A stretch of 64,000 nt of DNA from Ramlibacter tataouinensis (GTDB taxonomy: Bacteria > Pseudomonadota > Gammaproteobacteria > Burkholderiales > Burkholderiaceae_C). The position numbers were made by a program, and so were the translations under genes. Shown here in pieces: positions 40,890 through 49,719 of this stretch (positions are counted from its first letter, which is position 1; every line of letters starts with the position of its first letter). Location of the stretch: the NCBI GenBank assembly GCA_002427815.1, contig DIZF01000010.1, positions 1 through 64,000 of the forward strand. The letters are read 5' to 3'. The notes beneath the pieces are model-generated. The model made no database searches. It saw only the letters and a list, made by a program, of their open reading frames with translations, and had not been told where the DNA came from.

Positions 40890-42908
40890 ATGAACGCCAC
40901 CATTTTCACGCTCCCGCGGGAGGTCATCAAGCGCAGCGGCGAGCGCGCCGCCTTTGACGCGAACAAGATCCGCTCGGCGCTGGAGCGCGCCGGCGCGGCC
41001 ACCGGCGAGTTCGACGCCGACGAGGCCTCCTTGCTGGCCGCACAGGCGGGCAAGGTGCTGATCCACCGCTTCCACGGCCAAGCGCCCGGTATCGAGCAGA
41101 TCCAGGACGTGGTGGAGCAAACGCTGATCGCGGCCAACCACTTCAAGACGGCGCGCGCCTACATCGTGTATCGCGAGCGGCACGCCAGGCTGCGCACCGA
41201 CCGGCAGACGCTTGTCAATGTGGAGTCGTCCGTCAACGAATACCTCTCGCGCGCCGACTGGCGCGTGAATGCCAACGCCAACCAGGGCTATTCGCTGGGG
41301 GGCCTGGTCCTCAACGTGGCCGGCAAAGTCACCGCCAACTATTGGCTGTCGCACGTGTACACGCCCGAGATCGGCGAGGCGCATCGCGCGGGCGACCTGC
41401 ACATTCACGACCTCGACATGCTCAGCGGCTACTGTGCCGGCTGGTCGCTGCGCACGCTGCTGCACGAGGGTCTGAACGGCGTGCCGGGCAAGGTGGAGGC
41501 CGGACCGCCCAGGCACATGTCGTCGGCCGTGGGGCAGATCGTCAACTTCCTGGGCACGCTGCAGAACGAATGGGCCGGCGCGCAGGCGTTCTCGTCGTTC
41601 GACACCTATATGGCGCCGTTCGTGCGCAAGGACGCGATGAACTACGACGCGGTGCGCCAGTGCATCCAGGAGATGGTCTACAACCTCAACGTGCCCTCGC
41701 GCTGGGGCACGCAAACGCCCTTCACCAACCTCACCTTCGACTGGACCTGCCCCGAGGACCTGCGCGAACAGGTGCCGGTAATCGCCGGGCAGGAAATGCC
41801 GTTTTGCTACGGCGATTTGCAGGCCGAGATGGATCTCATCAACCGGGCCTACATCGACGTCATGACGGCGGGCGACGCCAAAGGACGCGTTTTCACCTTC
41901 CCCATCCCCACCTACAACATCACGGCGGACTTTCCGTGGGAATCGGATAACGCGCGCCTGCTGTTCGAGATGACCGCCAAGTACGGCCTGCCGTATTTCC
42001 AGAATTTCATCAACTCCGAGCTGGAGCCCAACATGGTGCGCTCCATGTGCTGCCGCCTGCAGCTCGACCTGCGCGAGCTGCTCAAGCGCGGCAATGGCCT
42101 GTTCGGCAGCGCGGAGCAGACCGGCAGCCTCGGCGTGGTCACCGTCAACTGCGCGCGCCTGGGGTATCTGCACCGGGCCGACGAGGCCGGATTGCTGGCC
42201 GCGCTCGACCACCTGCTCGAACTTGGCAAACAAAGCCTGGAAACCAAGCGCAAGCTGATCCAGCGGCTGATGGACCAGGGTCTGTTCCCGTACACCAAGC
42301 GCTACCTGGGCACGCTGCGCAACCATTTCTCCACACTGGGCGTGAACGGCATCAACGAAATGGTGCGCAACTTCACGACCGACGCACACGACATCACGAG
42401 TGCATGGGGCCACGCCTTCGCCGTGCGCTTTCTGGACCACGTGCGCGAGCGCATCGTGGCCTTCCAGGAGGAGACCGGGCACCTCTACAACCTGGAAGCG
42501 ACGCCCGCGGAGGGCACCACCTACCGCTTCGCCAAGGAGGACAACAAACGCTGGCCCGACATCCTGCAGGCCGGCAGCGCGGCCCAACCCTATTACACCA
42601 ACTCGTCGCAACTGCCCGTGGGGTTTACCGACGATCCGTTCGAGGCGCTGACGCGCCAGGAGGTGCTGCAGTCCAAGTACACCGGGGGCACCGTGCTGCA
42701 CCTGTACATGGGCGAGCGGCTGTCGAGCGGGGACGCGTGCCGCGCCCTGGTGCAGCGCGCGCTCACGCGCTTCCGTCTGCCCTACATCACCATCACGCCC
42801 ACGTTTTCGATCTGCCCCACGCATGGCTACCTGTCCGGAGAGCATCCGTTCTGCCCGGTGTGCGACGAGGAGCGCCTGGCACGCAAACGCCAGGCACTGG
42901 TGGCGTGA
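40890..42908 (+). CDS. nrdD: Anaerobic ribonucleoside-triphosphate reductase, catalytic part without glycyl-radical domain
   Basis: Class III ribonucleotide reductase large polypeptide, 672 residues. It starts with an ATP-cone ('VIKRSGERAAFDANKIRSALERAGAATGEFD'), has the barrel with the thiyl Cys region 'MVRSMCCRLQLDL', and ends with the metal site C642, H645, C655 and C658 in 'CPTHGYLSGEHPFCPVC'. The glycyl-radical loop RVxGY that normally follows is absent; it is encoded by the next small gene. The enzyme makes dNTPs without oxygen and is activated by NrdG downstream. Control by NrdR is indicated by the boxes upstream. Confidence 0.94.
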   Translation: MNATIFTLPREVIKRSGERAAFDANKIRSALERAGAATGEFDADEASLLAAQAGKVLIHRFHGQAPGIEQIQDVVEQTLIAANHFKTARAYIVYRERHARLRTDRQTLVNVESSVNEYLSRADWRVNANANQGYSLGGLVLNVAGKVTANYWLSHVYTPEIGEAHRAGDLHIHDLDMLSGYCAGWSLRTLLHEGLNGVPGKVEAGPPRHMSSAVGQIVNFLGTLQNEWAGAQAFSSFDTYMAPFVRKDAMNYDAVRQCIQEMVYNLNVPSRWGTQTPFTNLTFDWTCPEDLREQVPVIAGQEMPFCYGDLQAEMDLINRAYIDVMTAGDAKGRVFTFPIPTYNITADFPWESDNARLLFEMTAKYGLPYFQNFINSELEPNMVRSMCCRLQLDLRELLKRGNGLFGSAEQTGSLGVVTVNCARLGYLHRADEAGLLAALDHLLELGKQSLETKRKLIQRLMDQGLFPYTKRYLGTLRNHFSTLGVNGINEMVRNFTTDAHDITSAWGHAFAVRFLDHVRERIVAFQEETGHLYNLEATPAEGTTYRFAKEDNKRWPDILQAGSAAQPYYTNSSQLPVGFTDDPFEALTRQEVLQSKYTGGTVLHLYMGERLSSGDACRALVQRALTRFRLPYITITPTFSICPTHGYLSGEHPFCPVCDEERLARKRQALVA

Positions 42909-42943
42909 TGTTCAGTTTCTCAACGTCCGAAGGAGACACGCTC

Positions 42944-43129
42944 ATGAGCCATCGTTCGATCACCGAAGACCCCAGCGCAGCCGAAGCGCCAATTCAACTG
43001 ACCGACGAAGAACGCCAGCCCTGCGAGGTGTGGACGCGCGTGATGGGCTATCACCGCCCGGTGGCCAGCTTCAACATCGGCAAGCAGGGCGAGCACAACG
43101 AGCGCCGCTTCTTTGCCGAAAAGCGCTGA
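42944..43129 (+). CDS. Stand-alone glycyl-radical domain of anaerobic ribonucleotide reductase (61 residues)
   Basis: A 61-residue protein whose second half 'CEVWTRVMGYHRPVASFNIGKQGEHNERRFF' is the C-terminal glycyl-radical domain of NrdD; Gly35 in RVMGY is the radical residue. It has its own AGGAG (42931-42935) 8 bases before the ATG and its own 20-residue flexible N-terminus, and lies 35 bases after the nrdD stop in another frame. This argues for a genuine separate subunit rather than a sequencing frameshift. It must dock onto NrdD and receive the radical from NrdG. It overlaps the nrdG frame by 17 bases. Confidence 0.88.
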   Translation: MSHRSITEDPSAAEAPIQLTDEERQPCEVWTRVMGYHRPVASFNIGKQGEHNERRFFAEKR

Positions 43130-43856
43130 ACTCCAGCAGTTGGCGGCGGCCGGCTGCGCAGGCAACGAGGCGGGAACGGGCAACGCGGCCCGCCTTCGCA
43201 TTGGCGGCCTCACGCCGCTGACCAGCATCGACTTCCCCGGCCGCCTGGCGGCCGTGCTCTTTTGCCAGGGCTGCCCCTGGCGCTGTGGCTACTGCCACAA
43301 CCCCGATCTGCTCGACGCCACGGTGACCGGTGCTCTGCCGTGGACCCAGGTGCGCGCTTTTCTGGAGCGGCGCCGTGGCTTGCTCGACGGCGTGGTTTTT
43401 TCGGGCGGGGAACCCACGCTGCAGACCGCGCTGTCCGATGCGCTGGGCGAAGTGCGTGCGCTTGGATTCGAGACGGCACTGCACACCGGCGGCATGTACC
43501 CGGATCGGCTGGCCGCGCTGCTGCCGCAACTCGACTGGGTTGGGCTCGACATCAAAGGCCCATGGCGCAGCATCGATGCGATCACGCGCTCGCGCGACAG
43601 CGCGCCGCGCGTGCAGGCGTCGCTCCAGCACCTGCTGGCCAGCGGCGTGGCCCATGAATGCCGCACCACCTGGCATCCCGGCCTGTTCAGCATCGACGAA
43701 CTGCACAGGCTGGCTGACGAGCTGGCCACGCTGGGCGTAAGGCGCTGGGCCCTGCAGGAATGCCGTACGCCCGGCGGCACTCTCCCTGCGCTCGGGCCAG
43801 AACACGCGCGGGCCTTGTCGGCGCGCTTTGAGCAGTTCGCGCTGCGGCGCGCCTGA
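43113..43856 (+). CDS. nrdG: Anaerobic ribonucleoside-triphosphate reductase activating protein (radical SAM)
   Basis: Radical SAM activase of 247 residues that generates the glycyl radical. The cluster-binding CxxxCxxC is CPWRCGYC in 'FCQGCPWRCGYCHNP' (near residue 50), preceded by 'GGLTPLTSIDFPGRLAAVLF' and followed by 'FSGGEPTLQ', the SAM-binding GGE motif. The start is uncertain: the open frame begins at a TTG (43113) inside the glycyl-radical gene, and another TTG at 43140 is possible. It forms one operon with the two nrdD pieces. Confidence 0.9.
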   Translation: MPKSAELQQLAAAGCAGNEAGTGNAARLRIGGLTPLTSIDFPGRLAAVLFCQGCPWRCGYCHNPDLLDATVTGALPWTQVRAFLERRRGLLDGVVFSGGEPTLQTALSDALGEVRALGFETALHTGGMYPDRLAALLPQLDWVGLDIKGPWRSIDAITRSRDSAPRVQASLQHLLASGVAHECRTTWHPGLFSIDELHRLADELATLGVRRWALQECRTPGGTLPALGPEHARALSARFEQFALRRA

Positions 43857-43902
43857 TCGAGCAGGGCCTGTTCGCAACTCGCAGCGGCAAGTGCGGGCGT
43901 AC

Positions 43903-45789
43903 CTAAGCGTCGAGCACCCGAAGCACCTCAGCCCCATAGGCCTCCAGCTTCTTGGCACCGATGCCGCTGATTCCCTGCAGGTCATCGAGGGTCTGCGGTG
44001 CCAGTGCGGCTATCGCCGCCAGCGTCGCATCGTGAAAGATCACGTAGGCCGGCAGGTTGTGCGCACGCGCCACCTCGGCGCGCCAGGCCTTCAGCGCCGT
44101 GAAACGCGACTGGCCCGCGTCGGTCAGGCCGGCTGCGACTGCCGGCGCGGCCTTCGCGCTGCCCGAGCGGCGCCGTGAAGCTGCCGGCTGCGACACCGAT
44201 TCGCGCAAGCGCACCGCTGTCTCACCCTTGAGCACCGCGCGCGACCCGTCGGTCAACCGCAGCGTATTGAAGGCCTGTGCGTCCACGGCCAGGGCGCCGG
44301 TGGCGATCAATTGCCGCAACACGCCACGCAGCTGGGCCTCGCTCAACTCCGCCCCGATCCCGAAGGTGCTCAAACGTTCGTGGCCGAACTGGGTCACCTT
44401 CTCGGTCTTCTTGCCGCGCAGGATGTCCATCACATGGCCGGCGCCGAAACTGATGCCGCTTTGCTGCTGCACGCGGTAGATCGTCGAGAGCAGTTTGCGC
44501 GCGGCATCGGTGCCGTCCCAGACCTGCGGCGGGCTCACGCAGTTGTCGCAGTTGCCGCACGGTGTGGACGCTTCCCCGAAATAACCGAGCAGCCGCACCC
44601 GCCGGCAATCGGTCGCCTCGGCCAGGGCCAGCAGCGCATCGAGCTTGCCGCGCATCACCTGCTTGAAGTCCTCGCCGGCGGGGCTCTCGTCGATCATGCG
44701 GCGCTGGTTCACCACATCCTGCAGCCCGTAGGCCATCCACGCCGCTGCTGGCAGGCCGTCGCGCCCAGCGCGCCCGGTCTCCTGGTAATAGCCTTCGATG
44801 TTCTTGGGCATGTCCAGATGCGCCACGAAGCGCACATCCGGTTTGTCGATGCCCATGCCGAAGGCGATGGTCGCCACCATCACGACCCCGTCGTCGCGCA
44901 GGAACCGGTCCTGGTTGGCCTGCCGCACGCCGGCGTCCAGGCCCGCGTGGTAGGGCAGCGCGTCGATGCCTTGCTGGCACAGGGTCTGCGCGATGTCCTC
45001 CACCCGTTTGCGCGACTGGCAGTAGACGATGCCGGCCTCGCTCTCGTGCTCGCCTTCGATGAAGCGCAGCAGCTGGGCGGTTGCGTCCTTCTTCTCCACG
45101 ATGGTGTAGCGGATGTTGGGCCGGTCGAAGCTGCTGACGAATTGGCGGGCCTGCCCCAACTGCAGCCGCTCGACGATGTCGGCGCGCGTGATCGCGTCCG
45201 CGGTCGCCGTCAGCGCAATGCGCGGCACCGAGGCATAGCGCTCGTGCAGCACGGTGAGGGCGCGGTACTCCGGGCGGAAGTCGTGCCCCCATTGGCTCAC
45301 GCAATGAGCCTCGTCGATCGCAAACAGGCTGAGCTGCCCGCGCTCATGCAGCGAATCGAGCTGGGCCAGAAAGCGCGGGGTGGTCACGCGCTCCGGCGCC
45401 GCGTACAGCAGGGTGATCTCACCGCGCAGCATGCGTTTTTCCACGGCGTTGGCCTCGCCGCCCGACAGCGTGGAATTGAGGAATTCCGCCTCGACGCCGG
45501 CTTCGTGCAGCGCGCCGACCTGGTCGTGCATCAGGGCGATCAGCGGCGACACCACGATCGCCACGCCGTGGCCGGCGCGCTGGCGCGCGATGGCCGGGAT
45601 CTGGTAGCACAGGGACTTGCCGCCGCCGGTGGGCATGAGCACCAGGGCGTCGCCGCCGGCGATGACGTGGTCCACGATCGGCCCCTGGGGACCGCGGAAC
45701 CGCTCGTAGCCGAAGATGTCGTGGAGGATGGCGCCGGGCGCGCTGGAAGGTGGCAGCAAGATGGCCCGTATTGTCCAGGCAAAAGCCAT
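43903..45789 (-). CDS. recQ: ATP-dependent DNA helicase RecQ
   Basis: 3'-5' superfamily 2 helicase of 628 residues for recombination repair. Motifs in order: Walker A 'MPTGGGKSLCYQIP' (about 52-65), 'IDEAHCVSQWGHDFRPEY' (DEAH and aromatic-rich loop), 'GRAGRDG' in motif VI, the zinc site 'CGNCDNC', an RQC winged helix and a C-terminal HRDC domain ('RFTALKAWRAEVARAHNLPAYVIFHDATLAAIAA'). The ATG at 45789 gives a slightly longer N-terminus than usual. It is divergent from metH part 1 with 31 bases between the start codons. Confidence 0.96.
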   Translation of the reverse strand: MAFAWTIRAILLPPSSAPGAILHDIFGYERFRGPQGPIVDHVIAGGDALVLMPTGGGKSLCYQIPAIARQRAGHGVAIVVSPLIALMHDQVGALHEAGVEAEFLNSTLSGGEANAVEKRMLRGEITLLYAAPERVTTPRFLAQLDSLHERGQLSLFAIDEAHCVSQWGHDFRPEYRALTVLHERYASVPRIALTATADAITRADIVERLQLGQARQFVSSFDRPNIRYTIVEKKDATAQLLRFIEGEHESEAGIVYCQSRKRVEDIAQTLCQQGIDALPYHAGLDAGVRQANQDRFLRDDGVVMVATIAFGMGIDKPDVRFVAHLDMPKNIEGYYQETGRAGRDGLPAAAWMAYGLQDVVNQRRMIDESPAGEDFKQVMRGKLDALLALAEATDCRRVRLLGYFGEASTPCGNCDNCVSPPQVWDGTDAARKLLSTIYRVQQQSGISFGAGHVMDILRGKKTEKVTQFGHERLSTFGIGAELSEAQLRGVLRQLIATGALAVDAQAFNTLRLTDGSRAVLKGETAVRLRESVSQPAASRRRSGSAKAAPAVAAGLTDAGQSRFTALKAWRAEVARAHNLPAYVIFHDATLAAIAALAPQTLDDLQGISGIGAKKLEAYGAEVLRVLDA

Positions 45790-45820
45790 GGCACTTTCCG
45801 CTCCCTACAATGGGCGCACC

Positions 45821-46867
45821 ATGAAACCGATCGCCTACACCCGTGGCCAGGCCTTGCCGGCGCTGCTCGCGCAACGCATCGCCATCCTCGATGGCGCCAT
45901 GGGCACGATGATCCAGCGCTTCCGGCTGACCGAAGCGAATTACCGGGGCGAGCGCTTCCAGAATCACCCCAGGGACCTGAAGAACAACGGCGAGCTGCTG
46001 AGCCTGACGCGTCCCGCCGTGATACGCGATATCCACGAGGCCTACCTCGCGGCCGGCGCCGACATCATCGAGACCAATACTTTCGGCGCCACCCGCATTG
46101 CCCAGGACGACTACGGGCTGGGCGACCTGGCCGCCGAGATGAACCTGGCTTCGGCCCGCCTGGCCCGGGAAGCGGCCGACAAGTTCTCCACGCCCGACAA
46201 GCCGCGCTTCGTGGCCGGCGCGCTCGGCCCCACACCCAGGACTGCCAGCATCAGCCCGGACGTGAACGATCCGGCGGCGCGCAATGTGGACTTCGAACAG
46301 CTGCGCGCGGCCTACTACGAGCAGGTCGAAGCCCTGGTCCAGGGCGGGGTGGACCTGCTGCTGATCGAGACCATCTTCGACACGCTCAACGCCAAGGCGG
46401 CGCTGTTCGCGATCGACGAGTATTTCGAGAACTCGGGTGAGCGCCTGCCACTCGTCATCAGCGGCACGGTCACCGATGCCTCGGGCCGCATCCTGAGCGG
46501 CCAGACCGTCACCGCGTTCTGGTACAGCGTGCGCCACGCGCGGCCGCTGGCTGTGGGCCTCAACTGCGCGCTGGGCGCTGCCCTGATGCGCCCCTATCTG
46601 CAGGAGCTGGCCCGGGCGGCGCCCGATACCTTCATCAGCTGCTACCCGAACGCGGGCCTGCCCAATCCGATGAGCGAAACCGGCTTCGATGAAACGCCGG
46701 AAGTCACTTCCCGGCTGCTGCGCGATTTCGCTGCCGAAGGCCTGGTGAACATCGTGGGCGGCTGCTGCGGCACCACGCCCGAGCACATAGCCGCGATTCG
46801 CGCGGCGGTGCAGCCGCTGGCTGCGCGCGGCTTGCGCCGCGACTATTTCTACCCGGAAGCCGCTTGA
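45821..46867 (+). CDS. metH: Methionine synthase, homocysteine-binding part (split MetH, subunit 1)
   Basis: A 348-residue homocysteine S-methyltransferase domain equal to the N-terminal module of MetH. 'RIAILDGAMGTMIQRFRLTEANYRGERF' and 'ETNTFGATRIAQDDYGL' are MetH-specific, and the zinc ligands are the Cys of 'GLNCALG' and the pair in 'GGCCGTTPEHI'. The remaining MetH domains are encoded by the gene at 54570-57338, 7.7 kb away, an arrangement known in Burkholderiales. No riboswitch fits in the 31 bases upstream, so regulation differs from subunit 2. Confidence 0.93.
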   Translation: MKPIAYTRGQALPALLAQRIAILDGAMGTMIQRFRLTEANYRGERFQNHPRDLKNNGELLSLTRPAVIRDIHEAYLAAGADIIETNTFGATRIAQDDYGLGDLAAEMNLASARLAREAADKFSTPDKPRFVAGALGPTPRTASISPDVNDPAARNVDFEQLRAAYYEQVEALVQGGVDLLLIETIFDTLNAKAALFAIDEYFENSGERLPLVISGTVTDASGRILSGQTVTAFWYSVRHARPLAVGLNCALGAALMRPYLQELARAAPDTFISCYPNAGLPNPMSETGFDETPEVTSRLLRDFAAEGLVNIVGGCCGTTPEHIAAIRAAVQPLAARGLRRDYFYPEAA

Positions 46868-46920
46868 CCGGATCGGAGCGCCTGCTCGCGCGGCATGCCG
46901 ATATCCCTGTCCTTGAGGGT

Positions 46921-47751
46921 CTACGCGCGGGGTTTCAGCCGGCTCAGCGGCGCCAGCCGGATACCGGCTTGCGCGAGCAGGTCGGAGAACGCCGTGCCGG
47001 CCAGCACCTGCCACTCGTTGGAGCGCGCGGCCATGATGGGGTCGCGCACCGGCGCGGAGCCTCCCGCATGACACATCAGCAAATCGCCGTGTTGCGCCAT
47101 GCCGAGCCATTGCGCCAGATGGCCCGCATAGCGGGCCGCATCACCTTGAAAACCATAGACTCCCAGCAGGGATTCGTTTTGCGGAAAACCGTGCCCGCGC
47201 GCCAGTTGGCTGAATGCATCGCAGCCGAGCCGCTCGATCAGCCAGGGCTTGAAGCCGCGCAGCCCGCTCGGACGTTTCGTGCGCCTGAGCCAAGGCCGGC
47301 GCCGCGGGTAGCGCTCCAGCAGCACAGCGATCAGCTCCTCGCGAATCACCGGGAACTGGTGGATGTGCTGATGTCCGTCGACATGGGCAGGCTCCCGTCC
47401 CAGGGCCTGCTCGAACGCCTCGAGCTGGGCCAGGATTTCGCTGCGGATCAGGGCGCGGTCCAGCAGGCGGGCGCCGGCCAGTGCGATCAGCGCCGGCAGC
47501 GTGCGGCGGGCGGCGGGATTGAGCGGGTGTTCGGTGAAATCCAGGTGCAGGCCGACGTCGACGCGGTCCGGGGGCAGCTGGGCCAGGCGCGCCGTGCCGC
47601 CGCGCCAGTGCGGTGCGCCGACCATGCAACTGATGGCGGTGATCCGGTCGTGGTTCGCCAGCTGCAACGCGGCCTGGTTGACCCCCTGGTGCAGTCCGAA
47701 ATCGTCAAGGCACAGGGCGATGCACTTGTCCGGAGCCGATACCGCCTGCAC
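46921..47751 (-). CDS. YdjC/ChbG/HpnK-family carbohydrate deacetylase (NaxD-like)
   Basis: A 276-residue metal-dependent deacetylase of the YdjC fold. Metal ligands are expected in 'LCLDDFGLHQGVN' (Asp pair, residues 16-17), 'HLDFTEHPL' and 'HVDGHQHIHQFP'. Translation starts at a GTG. In Francisella and Bordetella, a member of this family (NaxD/LgmC) deacetylates an undecaprenyl-phosphate-linked N-acetylhexosamine before it is moved to lipid A; the adjacent GT2, GT39 and GtrA genes make that role likely here. Chitooligosaccharide or hopanoid substrates are alternatives. Confidence 0.85.
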   Translation of the reverse strand: MQAVSAPDKCIALCLDDFGLHQGVNQAALQLANHDRITAISCMVGAPHWRGGTARLAQLPPDRVDVGLHLDFTEHPLNPAARRTLPALIALAGARLLDRALIRSEILAQLEAFEQALGREPAHVDGHQHIHQFPVIREELIAVLLERYPRRRPWLRRTKRPSGLRGFKPWLIERLGCDAFSQLARGHGFPQNESLLGVYGFQGDAARYAGHLAQWLGMAQHGDLLMCHAGGSAPVRDPIMAARSNEWQVLAGTAFSDLLAQAGIRLAPLSRLKPRA

Positions 47752-47798
47752 GTCAGCCTTTCCTGCCGCGCGACGCCGCGTCGCCAGGCGCTGCGTCC

Positions 47799-48194
47799 AT
47801 GAGCGACAGCGCCCATAGGGTCATCCGCTTCATCGCGGTGGGCAGCACCGCCGCAGCCGTGCACCTGGGCGTCGTGGTGCTGCTGGTCAGCGGCCTGGGC
47901 CAGCCGCCGCTGGCGGCGAACGTGGTCGGCTGGCTGGTGGCCTTCGGCTTCTCGCTGACCGGCCACTGGCTGTTGACCTTCCGCTCGCAGCGCTCGCCGT
48001 TGTGGCGGGCCGCGCGCCGGTTTTTCGCGGTGTCGGCGGCCGGCTTCGCTGCCAACGAGCTGGCATATGCGGCGCTTCTGCGGTGGAGCGGCTTGCGGTA
48101 CGACCTGGTGCTGGCGCTGGTGCTCGTTGCAGTCGCTGTCATAACCTATCTGTTGAGTTCGCGCTGGGCGTTTCTGGGCAACCCGCAGCACTGA
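47799..48194 (+). CDS. GtrA-family membrane protein
   Basis: A 131-residue inner-membrane protein with four hydrophobic spans and the GtrA pattern: 'RFIAVGSTAAAVHLGVVVLL' at the start, 'NVVGWLVAFGFSLTGHWLLTF' in the middle and 'YLLSSRWAF' at the end. GtrA-like proteins are thought to flip undecaprenyl-phosphate sugars across the membrane. It diverges from the deacetylase (47 bases) and its last 56 bases overlap the convergent GT39 gene, an unusually tight packing. Confidence 0.9.
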   Translation: MSDSAHRVIRFIAVGSTAAAVHLGVVVLLVSGLGQPPLAANVVGWLVAFGFSLTGHWLLTFRSQRSPLWRAARRFFAVSAAGFAANELAYAALLRWSGLRYDLVLALVLVAVAVITYLLSSRWAFLGNPQH

Positions 48195-49719
48195 GCGACG
48201 CGGGCGAGCGGCCGGGCACCCGCAAGAGCAGGGTCTCGCCATGCCGGGCGATTTCGGTCGCGTGGGACAGTTCGGGATAACGCCCCACGTTCTTTGAATG
48301 GCCGACGACCCAGATCACCGGTGCGCTGCAGAGGATCTGCGGCAGGGAGGCCGGAGGCAGCAGCACGGGCCGGGCTGAAGCCGGGCTGAATTGCTTCGCA
48401 TCGAACAGCTCCTTTTTCCAGTTGTCGCGCTGCAGGATCCTGGGATCGTTCCAGTCTTCCACCACCTGCACCGGCTCGCGCAGCCCGGCGTAGAACGGCA
48501 CATCGAAGTAGTAGTCGTTCAGAAAGACGATGGTGTCCTGCGGCGCTGCCCGGCTGGCCAGCGTGCGGGCCAGGTCCCGCAGCGACTTGTCCGAATACAC
48601 GGTCCCGGCAGCGATCGCGGCCAGACAGGTCGCGGCGGCCACGGCGGCAGTGATCCGCCACAGCCGCCGGGCGCGCGGCGCAGAGGCCAGAACCATTGCC
48701 GCGCTGTCGCCGATCAGGTAAGCCAGCGGGAAGGCCACCGGCAGGATGTAGCCGATGAGCTTGGATTGAGGCAGCGAAAAGAAGAGCGTCACTACGGCGA
48801 GCCAAAGCCACATCAATTGGCGCACCGCTCCCTGCTGCGGATCGCTCCAGTAGCGGCGCCGTGCGGCAACGGGCAACCAGGCGAACCAGGGCAGCGTCAG
48901 CACCGCCAGCACGACCGGGTAGAAATAGAACGGCTGCACGTTGTTGAAACCGCTTTCGGCGAAGCGTTTGAAATGCTGAACCACGAAAAAGTAGTTGGCA
49001 AACTCCGGAAAGCGCGACTGCATCGCAACGAACCACGGTGCCGCCACGACCAGGAACAGCGCAACGCCCGGCAACGACAGGAGCGGCAGCAGCAGGCGCG
49101 GACGGCGCAGCGCCAGCAGCCACGCCAGGATGACCAGGGCCGGCAACACGGCGCCGATCAGCCCCTTGGCCAGCAGGCCCAGCGCCGCGAAGAGGAAAGC
49201 CAGCGCCAACGCCCAGCGGAATGGCTGGCCTTGCTGCGCCTGCAGGATGGCGTGGGCGCAGGCCAGTATCGTGACCGCAATGCAGCCGGCGACGAGCATG
49301 TCGAGATTGGCAAACTGGGCGCCGACGAAGAACATCGGCTGGGTGGCCAGCACCAGCAGCGCGAGCCTGGCGCTGGGTTCTCCGGCCCGGCGCCGGGTGA
49401 AGCGGTACAGCGCGAAAGCCCCGGCCAGGGCCCCCAGCAAGGGCGCCGCGCGAGCGGCCCATTCATGGGCGCCGAACCAGGACAGCGAAGTGGCGGTGAT
49501 CCAGTAGAACAGCGGCGGTTTGTGGAAATAGGGCAGCCCATCCAGGGTGGGTACCAGCCAGTGCCCGGACCGCAGCATTTCCCAGGCGACACCCACATAA
49601 CGGCCCTCGTCGGGCAGCGACAGGGGACGCACCCAGACTGTGCCGGCGAGCCACAGGATGACCAGCAGCAGCAGTGCGCCGGGGCCGAGTCGCTTGCTGA
49701 ACAGGTCGGCGCCTTTCAC
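48139..49719 (-). CDS. GT39/ArnT-like glycosyltransferase
   Basis: A 526-residue polytopic membrane glycosyltransferase of the GT-C fold (PMT/ArnT type). The catalytic first periplasmic loop is 'SLPDEGRYVGVAWEMLRSGHWLVPTLDGLPYFHKPPLFYW', with Asp-Glu as in ArnT, followed by about eleven spans and a soluble C-terminal region. ArnT enzymes transfer an aminosugar from undecaprenyl phosphate to lipid A phosphate in the periplasm. Translation starts at a GTG that overlaps the stop of the GT2 gene, so they are coupled. Confidence 0.9.
   Translation of the reverse strand: MKGADLFSKRLGPGALLLLVILWLAGTVWVRPLSLPDEGRYVGVAWEMLRSGHWLVPTLDGLPYFHKPPLFYWITATSLSWFGAHEWAARAAPLLGALAGAFALYRFTRRRAGEPSARLALLVLATQPMFFVGAQFANLDMLVAGCIAVTILACAHAILQAQQGQPFRWALALAFLFAALGLLAKGLIGAVLPALVILAWLLALRRPRLLLPLLSLPGVALFLVVAAPWFVAMQSRFPEFANYFFVVQHFKRFAESGFNNVQPFYFYPVVLAVLTLPWFAWLPVAARRRYWSDPQQGAVRQLMWLWLAVVTLFFSLPQSKLIGYILPVAFPLAYLIGDSAAMVLASAPRARRLWRITAAVAAATCLAAIAAGTVYSDKSLRDLARTLASRAAPQDTIVFLNDYYFDVPFYAGLREPVQVVEDWNDPRILQRDNWKKELFDAKQFSPASARPVLLPPASLPQILCSAPVIWVVGHSKNVGRYPELSHATEIARHGETLLLRVPGRSPASLSAAGCPETPSANSTDRL

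Noticed and set aside
42900..42950. Frameshift in nrdD
   Set aside because: The small downstream frame has its own AGGAG, start codon and a non-homologous N-terminal linker, so a split gene explains the data better than an error.
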